DNA of 64,000 nucleotides from Clostridiales bacterium (GTDB lineage: Bacteria; Bacillota; Clostridia; Saccharofermentanales; Saccharofermentanaceae), in contig JAFZLF010000005.1 of the NCBI GenBank assembly GCA_017551625.1, forward strand, positions 124,001 to 188,000, in the 5' to 3' direction. The notes beneath the pieces were generated by a model, which saw nothing but the letters and a program-made list of their open reading frames with translations, was not told the DNA's origin and did not search any database. Position 1 is the stretch's first letter. The number at the start of each line of letters is the position of its first letter. Position numbers and translations under genes: made by a program. Shown piece by piece: positions 17,638-25,517 of the stretch.

Positions 17638-17910
17638 TTAATCGATCAGGATATCCAGAGAATCCCGAAGTCCTTTGCCGAGCCGATAGGCCTTTTCAGG
17701 ACAGCTGATCTCAATATCCCAGCTATATCTGTCTTTTTGTTGATTTCTCAGTTCAAAGATGGAACGTTTGGTATTGCCTTCGTTTTGACAAATAACACTC
17801 AATCGTGCCAGTTCCTGTGTTCTGACATAATAACCGGGATTCGCAACGATAATTCCGCACAGAACGACCATAACCACCGTAAAAACCATTGAAGTTTGTA
17901 TCGTATGCAT
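17638..17910 (-). CDS. Small pilin-like membrane protein
   Basis: 90 aa with an N-terminal hydrophobic helix (M-V-F-T-V-V-M-V-V-L-C-G-I-I-V, residues 8-22) and a polar tail, the general shape of a minor pseudopilin. I recognise no exact family. It is first of the three-gene Tad-like operon. Its GGAGGTG ribosome site (17937-17946 region) lies inside a perfect hairpin, and an 18-bp element shared with comEC lies 60 bp further upstream, so expression is probably conditional. Confidence 0.6.
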   Translation of the reverse strand: MHTIQTSMVFTVVMVVLCGIIVANPGYYVRTQELARLSVICQNEGNTKRSIFELRNQQKDRYSWDIEISCPEKAYRLGKGLRDSLDILID

Positions 17911-17916
17911 AATGAT

Positions 17917-17947
17917 TCACCTCCTGCTTCAATATAGCAGGAGGTGA
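17917..17947 (-). promoter_or_regulatory. Hairpin that would sequester the ribosome site of the pilin operon
   Basis: Perfect 11-bp inverted repeat (TCACCTCCTGC / GCAGGAGGTGA) with a 9-nt loop. On the minus-strand transcript the 3' arm contains the full GGAGGTGA ribosome site of the gene starting at 17910, and the 5' arm is its exact complement. No U-run follows, so termination is unlikely. Confidence 0.7.
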
Positions 17948-17987
17948 TGTACGAATCCGTGGAAGTTTTCGACAATTATCGACAAAA
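17948..17987 (-). promoter_or_regulatory. Candidate regulated promoter/operator upstream of the pilin operon (copy 1)
   Basis: Minus strand TTTTGTCGATAATTGTCG at 17987-17970, then 18 nt, then TACA (17951-17948). The same 18-mer and the same 18-nt distance to TACA occur upstream of comEC. TTGTCG is repeated directly with 10-bp periodicity, as in many response-regulator sites. Confidence 0.55.
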
Positions 17988-17992
17988 CGACG

Positions 17993-18634
17993 TCAGTTCA
18001 CGAAAAAAGGATTATATAGCTTCTCTTTTCCCAGATATGTCGATGACCCATGTCCGGGAAAACAGACGATGTCATCATCCATACCGCGGAGTCTCTCGAT
18101 CGACATACGCATCTGTTCTTCAGAACCACCCAGATCAGTTCGGCCGACGCTCCCGTAAAAAAGCATATCTCCTGTAAACATGATTTTTTTCGCATCCGTG
18201 CCAAGATCAAAAAGAAAACACACTGAACCTGCAGTATGACCAGGCGTAGGGACGACCTTTAGTAAAAACGGCTCATCATCCGTTAACCCAAGATCTTTCG
18301 GCGATAATTCCTCACCGGACAGGAGATGCGGAGTAGTGCGAACAGAGATATCCAGGCCAAAAGAAGAAGCATGGTTCAGCTCTGCATCCGGAAGCATCGC
18401 TGCATCCTCACGTGAAATATAAAGAGGGCAGGAAAAACGGGCAACGATGCTATCCGCCTCAGAAATGTGATCAAAATGACCATGCGTGCACAATATCGCA
18501 CAGACAGCGATTTCAGGCGATACATCTGTCTCTTCCCATGGGCAGCAAGGATCGATAACAATGGCACGCTTCCCAAAAGTGAGAACATACATATTTGCCC
18601 CGACCAGGCCGTAAGAAAAAGATTGGACATTCAT
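17993..18634 (-). CDS. Metallo-beta-lactamase-fold hydrolase (glyoxalase II-like)
   Basis: 213 aa with T-H-G-H-F-D-H (metal ligands, residues 50-56), T-P-G-H-T-A-G-S, F-T-G-D-M-L-F and F-P-G-H-G, the ordered ligand blocks of glyoxalase II-like hydrolases. Such proteins usually act on thioesters or related esters in the cytoplasm. It follows the methylglyoxal-synthase-fold gene by 6 nt, which tempts a methylglyoxal-detoxification link. Small glyoxalase II-like proteins are diverse and the substrate is not shown. An 18-bp control element of the next operon starts 5 bp past its stop. Confidence 0.85.
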   Translation of the reverse strand: MNVQSFSYGLVGANMYVLTFGKRAIVIDPCCPWEETDVSPEIAVCAILCTHGHFDHISEADSIVARFSCPLYISREDAAMLPDAELNHASSFGLDISVRTTPHLLSGEELSPKDLGLTDDEPFLLKVVPTPGHTAGSVCFLFDLGTDAKKIMFTGDMLFYGSVGRTDLGGSEEQMRMSIERLRGMDDDIVCFPGHGSSTYLGKEKLYNPFFVN

Positions 18635-18640
18635 GGCCGA

Positions 18641-19042
18641 TCAGAAAGAAGAATCACGAATAAGGTCACGCCAATCGAGATCACCACGATCGATCGCCAG
18701 GATCAGGATCTCGGCGCTGGCCAGATTCGTCGCATAAGGAATGCTGTTATAATCACAGGCCTTAAGAAGCGGATTGATCTCATTATAGTTGGAAAGTTGT
18801 GTGTCTCTAAGATAGATCACGCAGTCGATCTCATTATACTCAGCGCGGGAGGCCAACTGGTCGAAGCCTCCTGAGTAATCTGTAGAAAGGCCGACAACGC
18901 TCAATTCCGCAGCACTCTCAAGAAGAGTAGCCGTATTGTGAAGGGAGATCAACGTATGTTTGGATAATAACTGACGATATGCTATACAGAAATTGACGAG
19001 AAGCTCATTCTTTCGATTATCAGCCATTATTACGATCTTCAT
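18641..19042 (-). CDS. Methylglyoxal synthase-fold protein, divergent active site
   Basis: 133 aa with the MGS-like fold outline: M-K-I-V-I-M-A-D-N-R-K at the start, a G-L-S-x-x-Y-S-G-G-F-D-Q block, E-I-D-C-V-I-Y-L-R-D, and I-P-Y-A-T-N-L-A-S-A-E near the end. Active methylglyoxal synthases have H-D near the start, G-T-T-G, G-P-x-G-G-D-Q and a later P-H-D-x-D. Here the His-Asp is Ala-Asp, G-T-T-G is replaced by N-T-A-T, the GGD block has an extra residue, and the P-H-D block has no His. It follows the mrd/mre genes as mgsA often does in Clostridia, so it probably descends from mgsA. ATG 19042 follows GGAGG. Confidence 0.7.
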   Translation of the reverse strand: MKIVIMADNRKNELLVNFCIAYRQLLSKHTLISLHNTATLLESAAELSVVGLSTDYSGGFDQLASRAEYNEIDCVIYLRDTQLSNYNEINPLLKACDYNSIPYATNLASAEILILAIDRGDLDWRDLIRDSSF

Positions 19043-19071
19043 TCTCGTTGCCTCCAAAAAAGTATATATAC

Positions 19072-19100
19072 ATTCTACTAATTCACACGGAAAACTTCAA
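19072..19100 (-). promoter_or_regulatory. Sigma-A promoter of the MGS-fold/MBL genes
   Basis: Minus strand TTGAAG (19095-19100), 17-bp spacer, TAGAAT (19072-19077), about 30 bp upstream of the start codon. Confidence 0.75.
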
Positions 19101-19129
19101 CAAAAATTTTCCACTTTGCATAAAGCGCA

Positions 19130-21484
19130 TTATTCTTCGACAATATCCTCGGTTTCCGAGGGAACAGGAGTAACCGTAGGTACATCCCCGAGCGGAGGAG
19201 ACGTTCTGACCGGCGCATCTTCTTTCGGATCCGGAAGATCAAAATACGCCAGAAGTAATTTCTTGGCAATATCGCTCGTATAGGAACCCCACTCACCTTT
19301 TTCGATACAAAGGGCGATACAGATCTCCGGATCATCGGCGGGGGCATAGCAGACAAAGAGGCCGTTTGAATATTCCTTCTTTATCTCCTCAAAGCCCGTC
19401 TCTGCCGTTCCCGTCTTACATGCTACATGAATCGGCAGATCGCTGAGTCGGTTATGCGCAGTTCCCTGTTCGCTGGTAACAACTGCCTTCATCCCCTCAT
19501 GGATCGCATCCAGGTAACTTTGGTCAAAGCCACACGGGATCGCAGTCGTCGGACCCTCATACAGGATCGATCCGTCCTCTGCGACCACACGGTCGATCAC
19601 ATGAGGCGTCACCAGCGTATTCGTTGCCAGCGCTGCTGTATATCTCGCGAGCTGGATAACGGTGAAACAGTTATCGAACTGTCCTATCGCAGCCTGGGCC
19701 GTATCAGCAACGTGCCATTCTTTATCTTCGTCAGTGATCGTCTGTCGGAGCAGACGCTTATTGGCGCGGTTTGCGCGGATTCCCGGAATCTCACCTGGCA
19801 GATCGATTCCGGTAAGTTCACCGAGTCCGAGAGCCGCGCCGATGCGATCGATCTCATTGATCGTGGTATCTACACCCAGAGTCGCAAAATAGATATTACA
19901 TGAAGTCGCCAGCCCCGACGTCAGATCGAGGAGTCCATGTCCGGTATCCGGGCGTTCCAGGCACTTCCATGGCATGCCACCGAAATCAGTAGGACTTACG
20001 CAACGGACTTCACTGTTCTGAGGCGTGATCCGCCCGCAGTCCAGCGCTGCAAGAGCCGTAACCATTTTAAATGTAGATCCCGGCGGATACATGGACATGA
20101 TCGCCCGGTTCCACAGGGGCATATCCACTGCTGTGATATCCTGATACTCATCGATGCCGAGATAATACTTGACCTGTGCCTTGGCCTGCGCATCACCCTC
20201 CATAGACAGAACGAAGTCGTTGGGGTCAAAATCGGGATATGAACCCATCGCTATGATCTCACCATTTTTGACATTCATCATTACAAATGCACCTGCATTT
20301 GCCGTTTTATATCTTTCATCTTCCGGCTTAAGCTCTTCAGCGCGCTGGGCAGCAGCGATGTAATCTTTGATCGCGTCAATTCCTACCTGTTGAATGTTCG
20401 TGTCGATCGTAAGGTTTACGGTCGCGCCTGGAACCGGATCAATACCGATATTAGAATCATAGAAGAATCCGTTCTCTTCGTCAGTAGACCAGACATTGTA
20501 CGGTTTTTCACCATACTGGCCATGCAGATACCGTTCCATCTGCGATTCTACGCCCGCCTGACCAACCATATCGGAAGCCTGATAACCGACCGGAGCCAGT
20601 TCTGTAAGACGAGTCTGGGAAATCTTGCCGACATATCCGATGACATGAGAAGAAATCTTGGCCAGCGGAGTATATACACGACGGTACTCCTTGTTCGCCA
20701 GGATGCCCATATACCTGTAATTCTGTTCCAGAAGATACCGGATCAATTCTTCAGGAACATCTTTAGCAATCAAAACAGGCGTTCCCGTCTGAAATGACCA
20801 GTTGTCCACAAAAATCTGATATCGCATCCGGATGATGCGGTACGCTTCGTCCTCGTTATAGTTCTCATCTACTTTGAACTTGCGGCGAAGATACAGGAAG
20901 AAGATCTTCGGATCACTTTTGACATAGTCATCCGTGTATGTGACGACGGTATTGGGATTCGGTTCTTTTAAAGCGAACAGATTCCTGTTTGTCTGCCAAA
21001 GAGCGATCTCCTCGTCTGTTTTCAGGAACTCATAAGGATCCACGGAAAAATAATCGTCCAGATCCGCAACTGGCACACAATTATACTGATCAAAAAGATA
21101 CGACAACTCTAGGCACATACTATTTAACGCAGTATCATCCAGACCGGAATTTGCGAGCATGAGCACATTTATCTCCTGACTTGTCGCGATAACACGTCCA
21201 TTTCTGTCTACGATATCTCCTCGTGGCGCCGGCACCACATACTGATGTGACACACCTACAGAACTCGCGGAGATTTTCTTCGAATAGTCAGAAAACTGAA
21301 GAGAGACGGTCTTGATCAATATCAGCAAGCCAAAAACGCCAAAGATCAGTCCAAGAACAAAGTAGCGGCTGGTAAAGAACTCCAGAAGGCGCTGAAGCAT
21401 ATCGCCGTTACTCGTTTTCGTGTTAGACGAAACGTGATCTTCATCGAAAACATACAAGTTTTCATCATTCAGACGCTTTGCCAT
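19130..21484 (-). CDS. mrdA: Penicillin-binding protein 2 (elongasome transpeptidase)
   Basis: Class B transpeptidase that cross-links peptidoglycan during lateral wall growth (784 aa). It has one N-terminal membrane helix (residues about 40-62), the pedestal motif R-G-D-I-V-D-R-N-G, and the transpeptidase motifs S470-T-F-K, S528-C-N and K690-T-G. The C-terminal tail is Pro/Thr/Glu-rich. ATG 21484 overlaps mreD by 16 nt. Its place after mreC-mreD fits elongation (PBP2) rather than septation (PBP3). No rodA is adjacent; the next gene is the MGS-fold protein. Confidence 0.95.
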   Translation of the reverse strand: MAKRLNDENLYVFDEDHVSSNTKTSNGDMLQRLLEFFTSRYFVLGLIFGVFGLLILIKTVSLQFSDYSKKISASSVGVSHQYVVPAPRGDIVDRNGRVIATSQEINVLMLANSGLDDTALNSMCLELSYLFDQYNCVPVADLDDYFSVDPYEFLKTDEEIALWQTNRNLFALKEPNPNTVVTYTDDYVKSDPKIFFLYLRRKFKVDENYNEDEAYRIIRMRYQIFVDNWSFQTGTPVLIAKDVPEELIRYLLEQNYRYMGILANKEYRRVYTPLAKISSHVIGYVGKISQTRLTELAPVGYQASDMVGQAGVESQMERYLHGQYGEKPYNVWSTDEENGFFYDSNIGIDPVPGATVNLTIDTNIQQVGIDAIKDYIAAAQRAEELKPEDERYKTANAGAFVMMNVKNGEIIAMGSYPDFDPNDFVLSMEGDAQAKAQVKYYLGIDEYQDITAVDMPLWNRAIMSMYPPGSTFKMVTALAALDCGRITPQNSEVRCVSPTDFGGMPWKCLERPDTGHGLLDLTSGLATSCNIYFATLGVDTTINEIDRIGAALGLGELTGIDLPGEIPGIRANRANKRLLRQTITDEDKEWHVADTAQAAIGQFDNCFTVIQLARYTAALATNTLVTPHVIDRVVAEDGSILYEGPTTAIPCGFDQSYLDAIHEGMKAVVTSEQGTAHNRLSDLPIHVACKTGTAETGFEEIKKEYSNGLFVCYAPADDPEICIALCIEKGEWGSYTSDIAKKLLLAYFDLPDPKEDAPVRTSPPLGDVPTVTPVPSETEDIVEE

Positions 21485-22086
21485 TTTCTGTCCTCCACAC
21501 TATAGCCGTCAACCAGACCGGAGCGGACGCCTTTCTTATATGGTCCGGCAAAACGAAGGAGAAGAAGCATCGGAAGACTCGCAAGAACATTCACGATGAT
21601 CTGCGGAACAATGCTGGAGAATACGATATACCGGAAAGAATAATAACTAACCAGATTTCCCGACATAGACAGATAAATAAAGGAAACAATATGCCCGAGC
21701 GAATAATAGATCAGCGAGATGATCACGACCTGTAGTATCCCCAGCGAATACTTTCTTCGGAAACGCTTGCGGAACAGAACGGACGAGAGTATCCCGATAT
21801 ACAGAAAAGCCAGAAGGCCAACGCCAAGAACAGCAACAGGTTTCTGGTCAAGGCCTGTAAGAACAGGTCCAGAGAAATAATCACGAAATATACCCACAAC
21901 CACACCGACAACAATGCCATCCTTCGTCCCAAACAGGTAACCGCAGAGAACCACCAGAACCAGCATCAGATCACAGGCATGGCCGAGGAGATTGAAAACC
22001 TGAGAAAACGTCACCTGCATGCAGCATGCTCCCGTGATGTATACAGTGTATAGCAATATCTGTCGCACCCGCTCCTGCTTGCTCAT
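21469..22086 (-). CDS. mreD: Rod shape-determining protein MreD
   Basis: 205-aa polytopic membrane protein with about five or six hydrophobic segments (for example L-V-L-V-V-L-C-G-Y-L-F-G and V-G-V-V-V-G-I-F-R-D-Y-F). The G-x-x-x-G-x-x-x-D-x-F-S-G region is typical of MreD. It works with MreC and PBP2 in the elongasome. The start overlaps the mreC stop (ATGA) and the end overlaps mrdA by 16 nt. The identification rests on topology plus position. Confidence 0.88.
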   Translation of the reverse strand: MSKQERVRQILLYTVYITGACCMQVTFSQVFNLLGHACDLMLVLVVLCGYLFGTKDGIVVGVVVGIFRDYFSGPVLTGLDQKPVAVLGVGLLAFLYIGILSSVLFRKRFRRKYSLGILQVVIISLIYYSLGHIVSFIYLSMSGNLVSYYSFRYIVFSSIVPQIIVNVLASLPMLLLLRFAGPYKKGVRSGLVDGYSVEDRKWQSV

Positions 22087-23060
22087 ACTTCAGCCTCCGA
22101 AGAAGAAACAGGAACTTCAGGGGCAGCCTGTGAAGTCGTATTCTCGGACGGATCCTCAAGCTCGGCTTCACCTGTAGCGCTCGAAGTATTGATCGATGTC
22201 GGAAGTATCTCATTATCGTCTTCGGTGTTTGGAACCATGATAAAGACATCTTTGATACTCGAGATAGAAACGTAAGGGCGCAATGTAGCTTTCAGATTAT
22301 CCGGATCCGAATCATCAAAACTCTCGATCGTGCCGATAGGGATACCGGCCGGGAAAAGACCGCCTTCACCGCTCGTGACAAGCTCGACGCCGACCTCAAG
22401 GACAATATTGGACGGAATTCTTGTGACCACACATAAACCGTCATTTTTCAAAGTAATATCACCGGTCACAAGAACTACCGCACCGTTCACTTCATTTACC
22501 TTGGCACTGACCGTAAACCCCTCATGCAGGAGCGGAAGGATCTTCGATGAGTCCACATCTGTTGACATAACACGGCCTACCAGGTTCATACGGGCATCTA
22601 CTACTGCGTAGGAGCCGGTCGATGAATCTATCCCGCTGCTCGTACCTACATTTATGCGGATCACACTAAACCATTCATCCGATTCTCTCGTCAGAATGGA
22701 CGCGCCGTGAATATGGTAATTCTCAAAGGAGTCCTGGATGGAAAAAGCGCTCTTCAGTTCTTCCCAGCGGATTCTGGCCTCTTCACCTTGCTGGACCTGA
22801 TACTCAAGTTCGGCAATTTCTGCACGAAGTTCCTCATTCTCCTTACGGATATCCATACCTTCGGCAATTGCCGAGTAGAAATCGGAAATCTTCGTACCTA
22901 CACTGCGGAATACGGCCTGAACGGGATCGATCACCACAGACAGCGGTTTGGTAACAAATGACAGAGGGCTTCCCGGCATAGCACTGATCACGATAACAGC
23001 AATAATCAGCAACGTTGACAGTACCAACACAAATAATCTGTTTTTGAATAAGTTCCGCAA
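22083..23060 (-). CDS. mreC: Rod shape-determining protein MreC
   Basis: 325 aa with a short cytoplasmic N-terminus, one membrane helix (L-F-V-L-V-L-S-T-L-L-I-I-A-V), a coiled coil (E-N-E-E-L-R-A-E-I-A-E-L-E-Y-Q-V-Q) and a beta-rich domain with the G-R-V and S-G-E-G-G-L-F-P-A-G-I-P-I-G blocks. It is a periplasm-side scaffold linking PBP2 to the elongasome. The start is TTG at 23060, with GGAG 8 nt upstream. The Ser/Pro/Glu tail is an extension. An extended -10 lies 30 bp upstream, so mreC-mreD-mrdA probably has its own promoter. Confidence 0.93.
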   Translation of the reverse strand: MRNLFKNRLFVLVLSTLLIIAVIVISAMPGSPLSFVTKPLSVVIDPVQAVFRSVGTKISDFYSAIAEGMDIRKENEELRAEIAELEYQVQQGEEARIRWEELKSAFSIQDSFENYHIHGASILTRESDEWFSVIRINVGTSSGIDSSTGSYAVVDARMNLVGRVMSTDVDSSKILPLLHEGFTVSAKVNEVNGAVVLVTGDITLKNDGLCVVTRIPSNIVLEVGVELVTSGEGGLFPAGIPIGTIESFDDSDPDNLKATLRPYVSISSIKDVFIMVPNTEDDNEILPTSINTSSATGEAELEDPSENTTSQAAPEVPVSSSEAEV

Positions 23061-23090
23061 TGCATCTTCTCCCTTTTTATACTTCTTAAA

Positions 23091-23099
23091 AGTATACCA
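23091..23099 (-). promoter_or_regulatory. Extended -10 promoter of mreC-mreD-mrdA
   Basis: Minus strand TGGTATACT (TATACT at 23091-23096) without a clear -35, about 30 bp before the TTG start of mreC. Confidence 0.55.
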
Positions 23100-23145
23100 C
23101 ACTTTCCGGGCTCCTAAATGTCTTCGATGCAAAATGACTAATTTG

Positions 23146-24087
23146 TCAGTTTTCCGCAAGTATCAATTGTTCGCCGCTCGACAGGCTACGCAGACAGTGC
23201 TGCTCGCGATCGAGGGAATACACTTCCTCGGATATCATATTCTCTGGTATTCTGTCATCTGAATTGATTGATTCCAGCATCTCAAACAAAACAGCATTAT
23301 TTACATCTTCGCGCTGTTCGATCAAAAGTATCTCATGCGTGGAAACAGGCATAACATAAAAATCCATACTTTTCTCTTTGGCAAAATCCAGAAGCACATC
23401 TGTCTGAAGAATGACGGAAGCGCCGTGAAATGCAGCATCATATGTAGCCAAGTATATTCTGGGCGCTTTCATGTCATCCTCTTCTTCACATGAAGAAAGC
23501 TCCATAAGATCCATCATCTTGATCGGGTAATTATTCATATTACTCAAAGCCGTCTCAAAGAGTTCTTTACTTGATTTCGACCAGATTTCAGCGAGATCGT
23601 CATCAACGGTAATAGCCCCCTCTCCAAGATTCGGGTCTGTCATATAGATTTGTACGATCACAGCCATATCTCCAAAACGTCGGAAAGGCGCGTGCATAAG
23701 CATATGGCGGTTCTTCTTGAAGTTGATCATCTTCAGGACCAAGCGTTCACGGTTTTTCTCCCACGAAGTCAGTCTCTCTCCAAATTCGTTGTCCGGAAGA
23801 TTCTTATTTTCCACGAATCTGATGATCGTACGGATACACTCATCAATAGTCGTACCATTCTTGTACGCCTTATAGAAGTCCTCGTAGTAAAACACAGGTG
23901 CGACATGATTCCCTGGTGTGCGAATGATCAAGCCGTGCAATTCTCGGTTATTCTTTCGCACTTTCTGTTCGGTAACTGAATACTTACCGTAAAACTGCGG
24001 ATACCCGTATCTGTACTGTGCACGGAACGCAGCCATAAAATCCTTAAAAGAAAGCATCTCCGGGGTTATTGTTCTATCTTTCAGCAT
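23146..24087 (-). CDS. DUF5688 family protein
   Basis: A 313-aa soluble protein without membrane segments. The part G-N-H-V-A-P-V-F-Y-Y-E-D-F-Y-K-A-Y-K-N-G and the following T-I-I-R-F-V-E-N-K resemble DUF5688 proteins, which occur in many clostridial genomes and have no known biochemical role. The start overlaps radC by 14 nt, so they are coupled. It occupies the place between radC and mreC where mreB stands in most rod-shaped bacteria. The family name is from memory of sequence style; function is unknown. Confidence 0.6.
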   Translation of the reverse strand: MLKDRTITPEMLSFKDFMAAFRAQYRYGYPQFYGKYSVTEQKVRKNNRELHGLIIRTPGNHVAPVFYYEDFYKAYKNGTTIDECIRTIIRFVENKNLPDNEFGERLTSWEKNRERLVLKMINFKKNRHMLMHAPFRRFGDMAVIVQIYMTDPNLGEGAITVDDDLAEIWSKSSKELFETALSNMNNYPIKMMDLMELSSCEEEDDMKAPRIYLATYDAAFHGASVILQTDVLLDFAKEKSMDFYVMPVSTHEILLIEQREDVNNAVLFEMLESINSDDRIPENMISEEVYSLDREQHCLRSLSSGEQLILAEN

Positions 24088-24781
24088 TTTCTTTATCCTC
24101 CATGATTCCTAATTTTTTCATACTGATCGAAGTTCCTTGAGCGACAATGACGTGGTCGATCACATCCACACCGAGAAGTCGCCCGCTTTTCACCAACAAG
24201 TTTGTGATTACTATATCTTCCGGACCGGCCACCGCAGTCCCGCCGGGATGGTTATGTGCCAGAATGAGACCGGCCGCATTGACCCTGATCGCCGTTCTAA
24301 ATACTTCCCGTACACATAAACCGACATAATTCATCCCTCCCTTACATATCGTTTCGTGAAGGATCATCCTCTTCTGCATGTCGATGTATACAGCCTGCAT
24401 CTCTTCTGATTCCAGGAAAGCCATCTCCTCTTCAAAGAATCGTCTGGCCGTCTCTTCGTTACAAAAGCGTATCGTTTTCCGGTCGCCGCTAATCATGCTT
24501 CTTTTGCCAAGTTCCATACACGCTTTGATCGAGATAGCCTTGACTCTCCCGATGCCCTCAAACTTAGACAATTCAGCAACATTCATCCTTTGCAGATCAG
24601 AAATGCCGTTAGGCAGATCTTTAGAAGACAAAAGGGCAGATGCAATCTCTTTTGACGACTTCCCCTTCATTCCCGTTCGGATAACGATAGCAAGCAGTTC
24701 TTCATCAGACAGCACGCCGGCGCCATATTGTTCCAGGCGCTCATAAGGACGGACAGATGGTTGTAAATCGCAGATTTTCAT
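24074..24781 (-). CDS. radC: RadC-family JAB-domain protein
   Basis: 235 aa: a UPF0758/RadC N-terminal helix-hairpin-helix region (L-S-K-F-E-G-I-G-R-V-K-A) and a JAB/MPN-like domain with A-H-N-H-P-G-G (residues 175-181) and a later Asp at 189 that complete a metal site. The biochemical role of RadC is unsettled; streptococcal radC belongs to the late competence regulon. ATG 24781 follows a perfect GGAGGTGAG. Directly upstream is a strong terminator hairpin with no room for a promoter after it. It overlaps the DUF5688 gene downstream. Confidence 0.92.
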   Translation of the reverse strand: MKICDLQPSVRPYERLEQYGAGVLSDEELLAIVIRTGMKGKSSKEIASALLSSKDLPNGISDLQRMNVAELSKFEGIGRVKAISIKACMELGKRSMISGDRKTIRFCNEETARRFFEEEMAFLESEEMQAVYIDMQKRMILHETICKGGMNYVGLCVREVFRTAIRVNAAGLILAHNHPGGTAVAGPEDIVITNLLVKSGRLLGVDVIDHVIVAQGTSISMKKLGIMEDKENAER

Positions 24782-24799
24782 TTTCTCACCTCCTTTTCG

Positions 24800-24870
24800 A
24801 CAAAAATACAAAAACCGACTACGAGATCGTAAACATGCAAAAATCATGTCATTTCATCTCATAGTCGGTT
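24800..24870 (-). terminator. Terminator hairpin in the radC leader, possible attenuator
   Basis: Minus strand AACCGACTATGAGAT pairs with ATCTCGTAGTCGGTT (15 bp, one G-U), loop about 28 nt, followed by TTTTTGTATTTTTG. The ribosome site of radC begins only a few bases further. The first arm can alternatively form TCGGT-caaga-ACCGA (plus-strand positions 24865-24879), which would destroy the terminator. Confidence 0.75.
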
Positions 24871-24949
24871 CTTGACCGAAATCTAAACGGGACAATTATC
24901 CCGATATCAACGGGACATCAGATCAATAGTCCCATCATCATTTCAAAAA

Positions 24950-24955
24950 ATTATA
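24950..24955 (-). promoter_or_regulatory. Candidate -10 element for a radC leader transcript
   Basis: Minus-strand TATAAT between the SEC-C gene stop and the terminator hairpin; the -35 is poor. A transcript from here would carry a leader of about 160 nt. The stretch 24871-24949 holds short GGGAC/GTCCC repeats able to pair. Confidence 0.4.
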
Positions 24956-24977
24956 TTCAGTTTTCCTCAAGAAGAGC

Positions 24978-25499
24978 TTACGCTTCCTTCTTACCGCAGC
25001 ATTTCTTATACTTCTTGCCGCTTCCGCACGGACACGGATCGTTTCTGCCGATCTTTTCAACATGCGCAATATTGTCCTGACGGTACTGCTTAGTAATCTC
25101 ATCGATTTTCTCGTCAGAAAGCACATTTTTCCAGCTCTTCAGAGTATAGAGCCATTCAGCTTTTGCATCACGCATATTGTAATACAGTTTTTCATAATCG
25201 ATCTTCAGCGAGATCTCAGTATCATCCGTAACAGACTTATAATCTATCTCCTCAATAAGACTCGTATGAATACCTTCGAGGAAACCAACGAAAATTTCCA
25301 TATTTTCCTTGGAAAAACCAAGTTTGGCGGCTAGTTCGGAAGCTTTTCCATTCAGCAGATCTTCATTATCCGGATACTTGCTAAGAATCGCATCATATGC
25401 GTTCTTTTCAAGTTCGTAATACTTGGAGATATACGCCTTATAATCCGCTTCATTTTCAACAGTTTCAGAGTGTTTCGTCCAATCTTCAAAATAACTCAT
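24978..25499 (-). CDS. SEC-C zinc-motif protein
   Basis: 173 aa: a helical charged body followed by a C-terminal SEC-C motif ([20 protein letters not shown]) that binds zinc. That tail is almost identical to the end of SecA in this window, at protein and nucleotide level. Stand-alone SEC-C proteins are common in Clostridia, and some may bind SecB-like partners or ribosomes, but the function is unproven. The ATG is at 25499, 18 nt after icd ends on the same strand. A terminator-like hairpin lies 108 bp downstream. Confidence 0.75.
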   Translation of the reverse strand: MSYFEDWTKHSETVENEADYKAYISKYYELEKNAYDAILSKYPDNEDLLNGKASELAAKLGFSKENMEIFVGFLEGIHTSLIEEIDYKSVTDDTEISLKIDYEKLYYNMRDAKAEWLYTLKSWKNVLSDEKIDEITKQYRQDNIAHVEKIGRNDPCPCGSGKKYKKCCGKKEA

Positions 25500-25517
25500 A
25501 ACATGATTCCTCCAATA

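Noticed and set aside
17970-17987. TTATCGACA read as a DnaA box
   Set aside because: It differs from TTATCCACA at the key C, no cluster is present, and there is no dnaA/dnaN context. The direct-repeat operator reading explains both copies better.
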